From positions 62,001-126,000 of the forward strand of contig NZ_VFIX01000001.1 in NCBI RefSeq assembly GCF_006385185.1: a stretch of 64,000 nucleotides of DNA, written 5' to 3'. The notes below the pieces were generated by a model. It saw nothing but the letters and a program-made list of their open reading frames with translations. It did no database searches and was not told the origin of the DNA. Below are positions 32,387 through 43,269 of the stretch, in pieces (positions within the stretch are counted from its first letter, which is position 1; the number at the start of each line of letters is the position of its first letter). The stretch is from Metamycoplasma equirhinis. GTDB lineage: Bacteria > Bacillota_I > Bacilli_A > Mycoplasmatales > Metamycoplasmataceae. The translations under genes and the position numbers were made by a program.

Positions 32387-34042
32387 TTAAATTTCATATA
32401 GGGTAATAACAGTCATTGGTTCTTTATCAATTGCTTTTGCAATTTTCCGTTTAATTGATTTTCTTAATTTTTCTTTAATTTCTTTTAAATCAATTTCGTT
32501 TGGTTTCTTATCGTCAAATTCTTTGTAAAACAAATCGTTAATAATTTTATATATTGTTTCTTTATTTTCTTTTGTAATTATCCCATAAGATGAAATTTGT
32601 AATTCATTAATTGGAGTTTTTTTCTTATAATCCACTAAAGAGCTAATCGTAATAATACCATCTCTTGCAAGACTTTCACGTTCATTTATTACTTCATGCG
32701 AGATATCGCCGATGCCAAGCCCGTCAATAACAACATCGCCAACCGTTCTAATACTATGTTTTTGGCTAATTAATTCACCATTTTCAAATTCGGCAATTTT
32801 TCCGTTTTGCAAAACTAAACAATTATTTAAATTCATGCCTGCTTCTCTAGCTACGTGTGTTGCGACAACTAAATAGCGATATAGACCTTGAATTGGAATG
32901 TAATATTTAGGCTTTAACATTTTAATAATATTGCGAATATCTTCCTTTGCAGGATTACATGGATAGTATTGATCCGATCCTAATTCAATTAAATTCGAAG
33001 TGTTTCTGGCAATTTCATCCAGTGTTAAAGCATAATTTACTTCTAACCCATTCACTGGAGGGGCTACGACAATCACTGCATCATTATTTTTTAACTTCAA
33101 ATAAACATCATTATTTGATGCTATTCTAATAAATCTTAAATATAAACGCTCAATAGCGCCTGTTACTAATATAACCGCGTTTTTAACATCATTAGCTAAA
33201 CGATAATCAATAAATTCTGGTCATTGCAGTTCCGGATTAATTTTGGCAACTAGATTTATTAATTGCGAATAAGTGCGGCCATAGGTAATAACTGGCCGAT
33301 GATAACGTTTTGCCAAAATTAAAATTTCATGTGCAGTTATCATGTCTTCATCATATAAACCAACAATAATTCGACTATCTTCAGTTGTTTCCTTAAATTT
33401 ATATTCAATTTTCTTTGAAATTCAAAGTTTTTCAATACTTTTGCCGCTATATGCGCTAAGTCCTGAATCCATTATTAATGTCTCTAAAGGTTTTCCATTA
33501 TTGATTATTTTTTTGATATTTTCAAAATCTGTTTTACCATATGGGCCCAAATCCCCATCAACAAAGTTAACCATAAACAAAATATTGCCTTTTTCGTATT
33601 CAAAATTAAAACCTAATTGCCCGGGTAAACCCCCGGCTAAATCAAAAGGTGTAACCTTAGCAAATTCAAAGTCAATTGTTGAATTAATGGTTTTAATTTC
33701 GTAATGACTATTTTCAATATTATATTTTGAAATTCTATCTAGTAAAACAATTTTATTAAATGCGCTAGTGTAAATTTTAAGGTTTTTGATTTTCATTAGT
33801 AATCAAGGAATTGCCGAAAAGGTTGCGTTATGCACATCAGTAACAAAAAGACCAACAATATCTTTTTGTCTCTTTTCAAGATATTCATAGTTGCAAATTA
33901 AAGTATCAATTCCATTATGTGAATTAATAGGAACTTTTGTTCCTGAGTTTATTATAAAAATCTTATTTTTTATTTCTAGAACATAGGCATTTTTACCGTT
34001 TTCATCCAATCCGCCCAATGCAAAAAAGTTGATTTTATTCAT
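32387..34042 (-). CDS. RNase J-like protein lacking the metal-binding motif
   Basis: 551 residues with TGA as Trp. The family order of metallo-beta-lactamase, beta-CASP and C-terminal domains is seen: FFALGGLDENGKNAYVLEI at the start, then GQLGFNFEY, IIVGLYDEDM, the LGSDQYYPCNPAKEDIRNIIKML beta-CASP segment, IPIQGLYRYLVVATHVAREAGM and DGLGIGDISHEVINERESLARDG. But the HxHxDH metal site, expected after LFVT, reads DVHNATFSAIPWL here, so most metal ligands are lost. It should therefore lack nuclease activity. RNase J2 of Bacillus is also weak and acts with J1, so this may be a non-catalytic partner of an intact RNase J elsewhere. Confidence 0.85.
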
Positions 34043-34159
34043 AATCCTCCATTATTTTCTTGAAAATTAAAGTTTTAAATATGTTTTATTTTATCAATAA
34101 AGTTACAAAAAAAGGTAATTTAGCAAAAAACTTCTACTAATATATTTAAAAAATTAAAA

Positions 34160-34178
34160 ACTATATAATTTTAATGTT
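34160..34178 (+). promoter_or_regulatory. Promoter of apt, suggesting a leaderless mRNA
   Basis: TATAAT at 34164-34169 lies only 10 bases before the ATG at 34179. A start site about 7 bases after the hexamer gives an RNA that begins within a few bases of the start codon. No ribosome binding site lies between. Confidence 0.5.
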
Positions 34179-34700
34179 ATGGAACTAAAAAAATATATTA
34201 GAACGATTGAAAATTTTCCAATTGAAGGCGTTAAGTTTAAAGACATTTCGTTGCTCTTGGCAAATGGTGAGGCCCTGCATGAAGCCATTGAACAAATGGC
34301 TAAATTAGCCCAAAACGCGGATATTATTGTAGGCCCCGATGCTCGCGGATTTTTATTTGGCACGCCCGTTGCAGCCAAATTATCTAAACCATTTATTATG
34401 GTAAGAAAAAAGGGCAAATTACCCGGGGAAGTTATTAGCTGTGATTATGGACTTGAATATGGTAGAAATATTTTAGAAATTCAAAAGGGTTTAGTTAAAC
34501 CGGGGCAAAAGGCAGTAATTATTGATGATGTTTTGGCAACCGGTGGAACTCTTGAAGCTATAACCGAATTGCTAAAAGATCAAGGCGTAGAAATTTTGCG
34601 AATTATTGTATTAATGGAATTAGATGGTTTTGATGCTCGTAAACGTTTACCATTTGATATTAAAAGTTTAATTTACGTTAATGAAAATGAAAGCGAATAA
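34179..34700 (+). CDS. apt: Adenine phosphoribosyltransferase
   Basis: 173 residues. The enzyme makes AMP from adenine and PRPP, the salvage route essential to an organism that cannot make purines. Seen are IRTIENFPIEGVKFKDIS at the start, the PDARGFLFG segment, the flexible loop RKKGKLPGEV, and the PRPP-binding motif VIIDDVLATGGT at about residues 114-125. Length is normal. It lies two bases before pepF, so the pair is cotranscribed. The transcript probably has no leader. Confidence 0.96.
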   Translation: MELKKYIRTIENFPIEGVKFKDISLLLANGEALHEAIEQMAKLAQNADIIVGPDARGFLFGTPVAAKLSKPFIMVRKKGKLPGEVISCDYGLEYGRNILEIQKGLVKPGQKAVIIDDVLATGGTLEAITELLKDQGVEILRIIVLMELDGFDARKRLPFDIKSLIYVNENESE

Positions 34701-34702
34701 CT

Positions 34703-36538
34703 ATGACAAAATTGAAAAAATATAACTCATATCAAGAAATAGAAGAAAAATATCGCTTCGATTTAGAAGATATTTTAAATGGTAAAAGTTATGAAAAACT
34801 TGAAGATGAATATTTTAAGTTATTTGACAAAATAATTGAAATAAAGGATAGTAAATACGAATCCTTGCAAAATTATCAAAACTACCTAAAGTTAGCCAAT
34901 CAAATGCAAATTTTAAGCAATAAAATTAGTAATTATTTATCAAACACTTTGAATACCAACATTGTAGATACTGAAATAAATAAAAAAATTGCTGTTTTTG
35001 AATCTAGAGCGGCCGAATATACCAAACGAAACGGTTCCGAAAGCAATCGTATCGCTAAAAATCGTAAATTAATTGAAAAATGATTAGACGAACCCGCTTT
35101 AAAAAATGTGCGAAAAGATTTAATTGCAATTTTAGAAAACCTAGATCATAAATTAGATGATTCGGTCGAAACTTTTATAAATGCTACCGCTAATGGAGAT
35201 CCAAATCCTGAAGAGATTTTCTCAATTTTAACAGATAGTGAAATCGATTTTGGTTATGCAATTTCTAAAAAAGGTACAAAACATAAAATAACAGAAGCAA
35301 CTAGAATTTCGTTGCTTAAAAGCGCTGACGAATCTATCAGAAAATCAACTTATTTTAATTATCCAAATGCCTTTGTGGTACATAAGCAATCGCTTGCAAA
35401 ATTGTTATATCAACACATTAAGGAAATTTCTGTTCAAGCTCTATATCGAAAATATCCTTCTTCATTAGATTCAATACTATCAGCTGATCACGTTGATAAA
35501 AAATTGCTTGAAGTAATTTACAATTCTGTACAAGAAAATATGCCTATTTTTCGTAGATATTTTCAAGCAAAATCTCGCTTCTATAAAGCAAAATTTAATA
35601 AAAAAATGCAAAAATGAGATGCGGCGGTTGATTTAGTAAAAATTAAATCTAATTATTCTATTGAAGACGCACAAAAAATTTTATCTGAAATAACAAAAGT
35701 TATGCCAGGCGAATATCATGATATAGTTACCCAAGCAATAAAAGAGCGTTGAGTTGATTATATTAACGTTCCTTCAAAACGAAGTGGTGCATATTCAATT
35801 GGAGAGTCATACGGGTTAAATAAAATATATATATTAATGAATTTTGACGGAACATTAAATTCTGTTAACACATTATGTCATGAAATGGGACATTCAATGC
35901 ATTCATATTTTTCAAATAAAACCCAACCGATTGAGAGAAGCCAATATCCAATTTTTCTTGCTGAAATTGCGTCAATATTTAATGAACTATTATTAAATGA
36001 TTATTTAATAACTAATGCTAAATCTGATAAAGAAAAATTTTATTTAATTAATGAAAGTATCAATGATTTTATTGGCACAGTTTTACGTCAAACACAATGA
36101 TCAAATTTCGAATTTGAACTATATGAAGCGATTGATAAAAACTTACCTGTTAATACATATGAAGCGATTGAAGAAATATATGTCAATAATGCTAAAAAAT
36201 ATTCATTTAAATCTGCCTCAGAAAAGATTGGAAACCCGCTAAACGTATATTCTGTTATGGTTCCACACTTTTATTATTATTTCTATGTATATAAATATGC
36301 GCTTGGATATATAGTGGCAAACGTTTTTTTTCAAAAATACAAAACCGAAGGAAAAGTTGCCTTAGAAAATTATTTGAACAAATTTTTAAGCGCTGGTGAT
36401 AAAAATTGGCCTACTGAAATTCTAAAGGAAGCTGGTGTTGATATATATTCAAAAGATATTTATAATAAGGCTTTTAAAATCTTAAATGAGAAAGTTTCTT
36501 ATTACATTCAATTAGGTAAAAAAATCTTTAAAAAATAA
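34703..36538 (+). CDS. pepF: Oligoendopeptidase F (M3 metallopeptidase)
   Basis: 611 residues with TGA as Trp. PepF cuts short peptides in the cytoplasm, a key step when amino acids come from imported peptides. The zinc motif HEMGHSMH has His-Glu-xx-His at about residues 393-397, with downstream [11 protein letters not shown] supplying the third ligand and [11 protein letters not shown] near the end. Length and order fit family M3B. No ribosome binding site is obvious upstream of ATG 34703; the apt stop is only two bases away, so translation is probably coupled. A terminator follows. Confidence 0.95.
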
Positions 36539-36546
36539 TTTTAAAT

Positions 36547-36572
36547 GCGTAACTAAGGTTGCGCTTTTTTTA
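36547..36572 (+). terminator. Terminator after pepF
   Basis: GCGTAAC, loop TAAG, GTTGCGC (one G-U pair), then seven T. It follows the pepF stop by 8 bases. Confidence 0.85.
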
Positions 36573-36574
36573 TT

Positions 36575-36615
36575 AAAAAAAAAAAAAAAAAAACGAGGAA
36601 ACTAATCCTCGTTTA
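36575..36615 (-). terminator. Terminator after yidC with a 19-base A/T homopolymer
   Basis: On the minus strand an AACGAGGA/TCCTCGTT stem with a 5-base loop is followed by 19 T. On the plus strand this is 19 A at 36575-36593, the longest homopolymer in the window. With the pepF terminator it forms a convergent pair. The tract length is likely to vary between isolates or reads. Confidence 0.85.
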
Positions 36616-36628
36616 AGTATTAATTTTA

Positions 36629-38572
36629 TTATGCTAGTTTTGGCTCAACTTTAGTTTTGAAGAATTTTGTTTTTTGGAAGTAATGAACAAATACATGTTG
36701 TAGTATCGTTCATATTGCACCAAAAATTCAATAAATTTGAAGACCAGCACTAAATAGAACGCCAAAGCCAATAAATACTAGTGAAATAATGTTAAATTTG
36801 CGACGCTCCTTTTTCATTGCTTCTTGTTGATATGCATCAGCGCGCAATGATTTTTTACGCTTATATTTCAATATTTTAGGCATGTATTGCGCGAGCGCTT
36901 GCATGCCCAATGAGAAAATTATTATTGGTAAGTATATGTATTCTTTATTAGAGAAGACTCTTGTCATAGAAGTTGCTGAAAGTTGAATTCCATATCAAGT
37001 AGCTTGTTTAATTTCCGGCGAAGTCGAAATGATCCTAAACACAACAATCAAAATTGGTAACGTAATAAATAAGCTCACCATCTGGCCTCACGGCGAAATT
37101 TTCTCTTTTTTGTAAAGTTCTTGAATCTCCATTTGCTTACGTTGCATCATTTGCTTGTCGCCTTTATATGCGGCATACTTAGCTTCAATTTTGGCTTTCT
37201 TTTGATTAAATTCATCCATTTTCGCTTGACTAAATAGCGATTTAAATGAAATAGCAAATGTGATTAATCTAACAATAATAACTGTGACAATTAATGCTAA
37301 TATTACAGCTCAACCAGTTGCACCTAATCCACTCATTATCGCAGTCATAAATCTGTGAATAGGGAACACAAACATGCCATAAAATGGGCCTTGTTGTCAA
37401 AATTCTTTATAGGTTGTAATTGGTTTTTGCGGAACTAGTTCATTTTCACTAAATATTTTTCCAATTCAACTATTACGGTCATAATTTCCGCCAGGGGTAA
37501 TACTGCTGAAAAAATAAACTGATCTTTCGCCGCCATTTTCAGTAATTTTATATCCTGTTTTTTCGTAATTAGTAATTAAAAGATATTGTTTAATAGTTGT
37601 TGTAAAAATTGTTGTGATTGTTAAAAATAGTTGTCCGTCTTTTTCGTTGATTGGCGTTCCAACTTTGGTTAGGAAGCTTTTTAAATAGGCATTTCATTTT
37701 TCGATTAATTCTTGAGCACTAGAATTTGCAGAAGCACCAATAATTTCATGAAAAGCTTTGTTGCCAAATCTTAATTCTTTATTTCAAATCAAAAGAGTTT
37801 CTTCAATTAAAATTTGTAGTAAATCTCTAAGCATCGCTTCATATGGAGTTTTGCTTGCTGATATACGGCCAAGAATTTTTTCATATCCTACATTTAAAAG
37901 TGCAGTATAATCATGCTTCTTTTGAGCGTTATTTTTAAATTTGATTGAATCAGGAATTAAAATTTCGCTAAAGACTGTCAATGGTTTGTAATTTGTGGTG
38001 GCACCATTACCATTTGCATCACCTAAATTTAAATAGGCATAGTTATCGCCTCGACTGTACACAAAATTTTTATCGGCTACCACTTTGCCGTTGTCGCCAT
38101 TAATATTGCCTCAATTTTTTTCGTCATTTTTGTCATTATTTACTTTTTGACTTAATTCCTTTTGCAATTGCAATGCAAAAGAGCGACCATTATATTTGCC
38201 ATAGTTTTTATCTTGTGCTTGCAATTTTTTAATAATTTCGGGTTCTTTTAAGCTCAAATAAGTATTGGCAACAACGGTTTTGCCTTGATTAGCTAAGACA
38301 AAACTTTTACTAATTTCGTTGTATCTTAGTGAAACAATATTAGGCGAAATTTTCTCTTTTTTAGTGTAAAGTTCTTGCCCCGAGCCAACCTTTGGACTAG
38401 ATTTGATCGCTGTGGATTGAATACAACCAACAAGACCAATCGTCATAAACACAATAACTAAAACAATTTTTACTCATTTTCAAACTTTTTTTCAAATCAT
38501 TTTAGGTGATTTATCTTCAGGGCGATTAGCTCTAAAATCACTATAATGTTTACTAAAATCATTATTTGCCAT
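36629..38572 (-). CDS. yidC: Membrane protein insertase YidC/OxaA
   Basis: 647 residues with many TGA Trp. YidC inserts proteins into the membrane with or without Sec. The first helix (about 35-48) is followed by a Cys, so it may be a lipoprotein-type start. Then comes a long, poorly conserved external domain of about 290 residues, as in mycoplasma homologues. The conserved insertase core follows, starting at FVFPIHRFMTAIM and containing the positively charged helix (ITFAISFKSLFSQAKM), EKISPWGQM, and the last helices. The neighbours upstream are rnpA and rpmH, the standard oriC-side order. Its start overlaps the end of rnpA. Confidence 0.95.
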
Positions 38573-38888
38573 TTGTTATCCTTTCATATAATTTATTAAC
38601 TTCTTTTATTTTTTGATCTCAACTCAAATTAAAAAAAGTTTTACGGGCAATGATAACTGTGTCAAAGTTAATATTGCTAATGTCCATTTTTCTTAATATT
38701 GCTCTAATTTGATTTCTATAGTGGTTTCTTTCAACTGCATTTGCAAATTGCTTAGGTATTGAAATTCCTGCTCTAAAAAATTTTGATTTGCTAAAATAAA
38801 TAATTAAATTTTTAGAAACAACTTGATTTTTTGTGTCAAGAATTTTCTGAAATTCTCAATTTTTTTTAACAACGTTATCTTTATTCAT
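38562..38888 (-). CDS. rnpA: Ribonuclease P protein component
   Basis: 108 residues with two TGA Trp, which is why it shows no long open frame under the standard code. RnpA binds the catalytic RNA of RNase P and helps mature tRNA 5' ends. The family signature, FANAVERNHYRNQIRAILR, is at about residues 51-69; RNxxRNQIR-type arginines contact the RNA. It lies between rpmH and yidC as expected, and its last 11 bases overlap the yidC start. Confidence 0.92.
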
Positions 38889-38917
38889 AGTTATTAAAAA
38901 ATAAAAATAATATCAAA

Positions 38918-39064
38918 CTATTTTTCGTCTGATACTGTTAATTTATGTCTTCCTTTTGCTCTTCTTGCTGCTAAAACTTTTCGACCGTTTTTAGTTTGCA
39001 TTCTAGCCATAAAACCATGCACTTTAATGTGTTTGCGTTTTTTAGGTTGATATGTTCTCTTCAT
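38918..39064 (-). CDS. rpmH: 50S ribosomal protein L34
   Basis: 48 residues. The sequence begins [20 protein letters not shown] and is followed by the [16 protein letters not shown] core; it is a full-length L34. It is basic, small and located at the tRNA exit side of 23S rRNA. The order rpmH-rnpA-yidC facing away from dnaA is the bacterial standard. AAGGAG lies just before the ATG. Confidence 0.97.
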   Translation of the reverse strand: MKRTYQPKKRKHIKVHGFMARMQTKNGRKVLAARRAKGRHKLTVSDEK

Positions 39065-39500
39065 AATATCGCTCCTTTAAAAAATTAAAATTAATCTTAT
39101 AAATACAAAATAACTTTATTTATTTTACCAAAATAACCAAAATTAGGCAAATATATTATAGAAAAAATGTATCGTTTTTATCTTTAAATTTTTTCTAAAA
39201 ATTAATTGTGGCGGTTTTAGGATATTTATATTAATAAATAAAGGCATTTTTTAATCTAATGTGACGCTACATTATTTTCTAAATTAATTTGTCTTTTCTT
39301 GGAAAATCTAAAAACTTATAAACAAAATTATAAGCATTATTTTTTTAATGTTAATTACCGTTTTTTCTAAAAAAATATTCTTACAATAAGAGAAAAACAA
39401 AAATTCACAATGTTAATAACTTTGTCAATAAAATTTAAATAATGTGATTTATTTGGTGAAAATTTATTTCACAGAATATTTAAAATATAATTTTATTACT
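39065..39500. promoter_or_regulatory. Probable replication origin region and dnaA/rpmH promoters
   Basis: 436 very AT-rich bases between diverging rpmH and dnaA, the place of oriC in most bacteria. It holds inverted repeats such as CTTATAA...TTATAAG (39312-39331) and loosely DnaA-box-like words TTATAAACA and TGTTAATAA, each two changes from TTATCCACA. A better box, TTATCCACT, lies at 39934-39942 inside dnaA. A TATAAT at 39486-39491 ends 9 bases before the dnaA ATG. No strong box cluster is visible, so the call rests mainly on position and base composition. Confidence 0.5.
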
Positions 39501-40850
39501 ATGAAGGATATAAAAGAGCTACAAGCTGATTTAAAAGTGCATAATATAGCGCTACAAAATGAACTTAAAAATAACGCTAGTGACAATTTTACATATGACC
39601 AATTTTTAAAAAATTTATACATTGTACACGAACAAAATGATGATATTTATGTTTTTTGTCCAGAAGCAATTATTTCATTTATTAAATCAACTCAAGGTGA
39701 AAACATTAATCGAACAATTAAAAATGTATACGAGCGCGATGTTAATGTTATTTTTATAACTAATGTGAATGAACTAGAATCTTTAAACACAGTCAAGCCA
39801 ATTGAAACTAAATCAAATAACATTAAACAAAACTTAACTTTTGAAAATTACGCATCTGGTAAATTTAATGAAGTTGTAATTAAGGCAGCAAAAATTATTT
39901 GCGCGGAAGATAAGATGATTTATTCGCCTTTATTTATCCACTCAAATAGTGGATTGGGAAAAACCCACTTATTGCATGCCATTGGAAATGAATTAACAAA
40001 GCAAAATAAAACCTGTTTATATATTAATCCTGACTCGCTAACACGTAAATTAGTAGAACAACTAAAAGCAAAAAACCAAGAAAAAATAAATAAGATAATT
40101 GATGAATTAACCACGTATGATTGTTTAATGTTTGATGACGTTCAACAATATGGCAATCGTGAAGGTACCTTAAGTGTTTTATTTACTATTATTAACACAA
40201 TGATTAATAACGAAAAGCAGATCATTATTTGTGGTGATAAAAAACCAAATGATTTGGGCGGTTTTGAGCAAAGATTTATTACGCGTTTTAATGGCGGGCT
40301 CACACTTGAAATAAATCAACCAGGCATTGAGGATATTATTGAAATTTTAAAATTTAAGTTAATTGAAAATGATATTAATCCCAAATTATGAGAAGACGAA
40401 AGTTTAAGATTTATTGCTAGAAATTTCTCAAATTCAATTCGTAGCATTGAAGGTGCAATTAATCGCATTAAACTATTTTCTGAAAATGATGATTACTTTA
40501 CTTATGATTTGCGAACTATGCATCGAATATTTAAAAATGCAACTCAAATCAAAGAAAACATTACGCCAGAAAGAATAATTGACGCAGTAAGCAAATATTA
40601 TAAAATTGATAGAAAAAAAATTACCAGTAATTCGCGAACCGAAGAAATTGTTATTGCTCGTCGTATTTCGATTTATCTAATAAAAAATAATTTTGATTAT
40701 ACACTTCAAGATATAGGCAAAATGGTTGGAAATCAATCACACTCAACAGTTATTGTCTCAATCAATTGAATTGACAAGAACATTAAATCTAACCCAACAC
40801 TAAAATTGGCAATTGAAAAAATTAAAGAAAATTTACGGATGATTATTTAA
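39501..40850 (+). CDS. dnaA: Chromosomal replication initiator protein DnaA
   Basis: 449 residues with TGA as Trp. DnaA opens the origin and loads the helicase. Domain III has the Walker A SNSGLGKTH (about 148-156), Walker B CLMFDDVQ, and sensor region; domain IV has the DNA-binding signature with NQSHSTVIVSI close to the end. The start at ATG 39501 has no ribosome binding site, but a TATAAT ends 9 bases upstream, so the mRNA is probably leaderless. A longer frame from GTG 39444 adds an unlikely N-terminus. dnaN follows 15 bases downstream. Confidence 0.96.
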
Positions 40851-40865
40851 AGTGAGGAGAAAAAT

Positions 40866-41963
40866 ATGGAATTAAAAATTAATAAATTACTACTAGATTA
40901 TATAACCGATAGAGTTGCAAAAGCAGTCGATCCCAATCCATTTATACCAGCAATGAAGGGGATGATAATTGAAGCTCAAGATAATTTAATTACCTTAATA
41001 GGTTCAAACGGTGAAATTAGTATTAAACATGAAATTAAAGCTAGCATGGATGCTGAAATTATTACTCCAGGTCGTATTTTAGTTGAATTAAGTTTATTTA
41101 GAAATATTATTAAAAAATTGGAAGGCGATTTGATTTTAAAATCTGATGATAAATCACTTGAAATTAAAACTGAAAATGATAATTATCGTTTGAATTTATA
41201 TTCAATTTCTGATTATCCGGAAATCGATTTTAGTGTTTACGGGGACCAAATAAAAATAAAATGAGAAGATTTAAAATCTCTTGCAAAAGATGTTATTTTT
41301 GCAGCATCAAGCAACGAATTAAATTTAATTTTATGTTGTGTAAATATTTCTGCACAAAATCATAAATTAAAATTTATAACAACCGATAGATATCGTTATG
41401 CCGAAGAAGTTAAAGAAATAAACGAAGATGTAGAATTTAATGTTTCAATTTTAGCTAAAAATATTCGCGATATGCTTAACTTTGAATGCAACGAAGAAGT
41501 TTTATTATATGTATCTGATCAAAAAATCATTTTTGAAATTGAAGGCACAATTATTCAATCAAAAATTGTTGACCAAGTTTACCAAGATGTATCAAGAATT
41601 GTTCCAACAGAATTTGAAACTGAATTAAAGATTTCTAAACGTGAACTAAATAATATTTTAAATAAGGCATCTGTTATTATTACCGAAAATTATAATAAAA
41701 TTAAGTTACATATCAATGATGGTGTTTTAACAATTTGATCTACACGTGATGAAATAGCTAACGCCGAAGTAAAAACACAAAACTTTAGTTATGATGGTGG
41801 CGAATTAAAATTAGCTCTTAACAGCAAATTTTTAAAAGATGCAATTTCTGTTTTTGATGAAAATCTCAGAATTTTGCTAACCAGAGATAAATTAAGAATT
41901 GTTGTTAAATCTGATGAAAAACCAAATATTTTGCAATTAATTACACCACAAAAAGGTTTTTAA
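40866..41963 (+). CDS. dnaN: DNA polymerase III beta subunit (sliding clamp)
   Basis: 365 residues with TGA as Trp. The protein forms the ring that holds the polymerase on DNA. Three clamp domains of about 120 residues follow one another; recognisable parts are the first-domain PGRILVELSLF, FITTDRYRYAEEV in the second, and the C-terminal NILQLITPQ hydrophobic-cleft strand. AGTGAGGAG precedes ATG 40866. dnaA is upstream and the S4-domain gene downstream, as in Bacillus. Confidence 0.95.
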
Positions 41964-41964
41964 C

Positions 41965-42177
41965 ATGAATATAGAAATAAAAGAAGAATCCATTAAATTA
42001 AGCCAATTCTTAAAATTGATTGATGTTTGTCCCACCGGTGGTATGGCAAAATATTTTGTTAAAGCGCATAAAATAATTATTAACGAACGCGAAGTTGGCG
42101 GTAGAAACGCAAAAATTAAAGTTGGCGATATCGTATGAGTGGACGATAATATTTACAAAATCGTTGCCAAAAAATAA
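41965..42177 (+). CDS. rlbA: Small S4-domain RNA-binding protein (YaaA/RlbA type)
   Basis: 70 residues with one TGA Trp. A single S4 domain: LSQFLKLIDVCPTGGMAKYFVKAHKIIINE and GDIV form the usual RNA-binding patch. In Bacillus this small protein is encoded between dnaN and recF and is linked to ribosome assembly. Here it starts one base after the dnaN stop, and recF is absent next to it; rpmB follows. Confidence 0.85.
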
Positions 42178-42244
42178 AAATAATATAAAATATTAATCAT
42201 ACTAATTTGATAAATGCTCACAATAAATCGTAAAGGAGAAAATT

Positions 42245-42442
42245 ATGCCAGGAAGAGATCAATTAACAAACCAAAAAGCATTAAGTGGAAACAAAAGATC
42301 ACATGCTTTAAATACAACTAAAAGAACATTTGATTTAAACTTGCAAAAAGTTACCGTTTTAACTGACAATGGTAGCAAAAAAACAGTTCGTGTAACCGCT
42401 AAAAATGCAAGAACTTTGAAAAAATACGGATTAGTTGCTTAA
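42245..42442 (+). CDS. rpmB: 50S ribosomal protein L28
   Basis: 65 residues. The [17 protein letters not shown] core and the NLQKVTV strand are those of L28, and the C-terminal [14 protein letters not shown] helix fits. It sits near the 5S and E-site side of the 50S subunit. AAAGGAGA precedes ATG 42245. It is alone with a terminator immediately downstream. Confidence 0.95.
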   Translation: MPGRDQLTNQKALSGNKRSHALNTTKRTFDLNLQKVTVLTDNGSKKTVRVTAKNARTLKKYGLVA

Positions 42443-42462
42443 ATATTTATTCACAAATTAAT

Positions 42463-42496
42463 AAAAGATCACTTTCGTATTACAAGTGATCTTTTT
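42463..42496. terminator. Bidirectional terminator between rpmB and rsmA
   Basis: A perfect 12-bp stem (AAAAGATCACTT with AAGTGATCTTTT) around a 9-base loop. A-run before and T-run after make it work both ways. It overlaps the last codons of rsmA. Confidence 0.9.
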
Positions 42497-43268
42497 GCTT
42501 ATTAAATTCTAAAAAAAGTTTTAAAAATGTTTGGGCTTCAATACTTTCTGCGCGTGCATTTTTGCTAATATTTAATTTAGCAAAAATATTAAGAATTGTT
42601 TCCTTTGCGTATTTTGTTAATAGGTTATTGAATAACATTTTTCTTTTAAATTGAAAACAAAATTTTACAAATTCTAAAATTTCCCTTTTATTTTCAATTA
42701 AAAACTTATTTTCAATAAAATCAATTTTTATAACTGCGGAATCCACTTTTGGAGCAGGACTAAATTCTTTGGCTTTTACGTTAAAAAGTTTTTTAACATT
42801 GCTAAAAAGTTGCATGATCACTGACAATTTGCTAAATGCTTTGTTGTTAGGGCTTGCTACAATACGATCAGCAACTTCTTTTTGTACCATAAGTGTAGCA
42901 CTCTCGATTTTTTCTATATTGTCTAACAATTTAAAAATAATTGGCGATGTAATATTGTATGGGATATTACCGATGATATTTACTTTTTTGCCTTCAATAA
43001 AATCAATTGAAGATTCTAAAAAATCTCCATTAATTATAGTTACATTTGAATCAAAGTTTTTTTCTCTTAAATATGAATAAAGTCTTTCATCAATTTCATA
43101 AGCAACCAAGCTTTTAACCTTGCCCGCTAAAATTTCGGTAATTGCACCTAAGCCTGGTCCTATTTCAATTACATTTTTATTAGCAATATTGGCACTTTCA
43201 ACGATTTGAAATCTAATATTTTTATTTATTAAAAAATTTTGCCCAAAAGATTTTAGTGCTTTAATCAT
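42480..43268 (-). CDS. rsmA: 16S rRNA dimethyladenosine transferase RsmA (KsgA)
   Basis: 262 residues. RsmA dimethylates two adjacent adenines near the 3' end of 16S rRNA. Seen are KSFGQNFLIN at the start, the SAM motif VIEIGPGLGAITE (about 38-50), the catalytic NIPYNI (NIPY, about 101-106) and the PAPKVDSAVI segment. ATG 43268 is 1 base past the tatD stop. It is the last gene of the cas9-mtnN-tatD-rsmA run. Confidence 0.96.
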   Translation of the reverse strand: MIKALKSFGQNFLINKNIRFQIVESANIANKNVIEIGPGLGAITEILAGKVKSLVAYEIDERLYSYLREKNFDSNVTIINGDFLESSIDFIEGKKVNIIGNIPYNITSPIIFKLLDNIEKIESATLMVQKEVADRIVASPNNKAFSKLSVIMQLFSNVKKLFNVKAKEFSPAPKVDSAVIKIDFIENKFLIENKREILEFVKFCFQFKRKMLFNNLLTKYAKETILNIFAKLNISKNARAESIEAQTFLKLFLEFNKQKDHL

Positions 43269-43269
43269 T

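Noticed and set aside
39444..39500. GTG start for dnaA
   Set aside because: It adds 19 residues not expected in DnaA and has no ribosome site; the ATG at 39501 gives a normal N-terminus.
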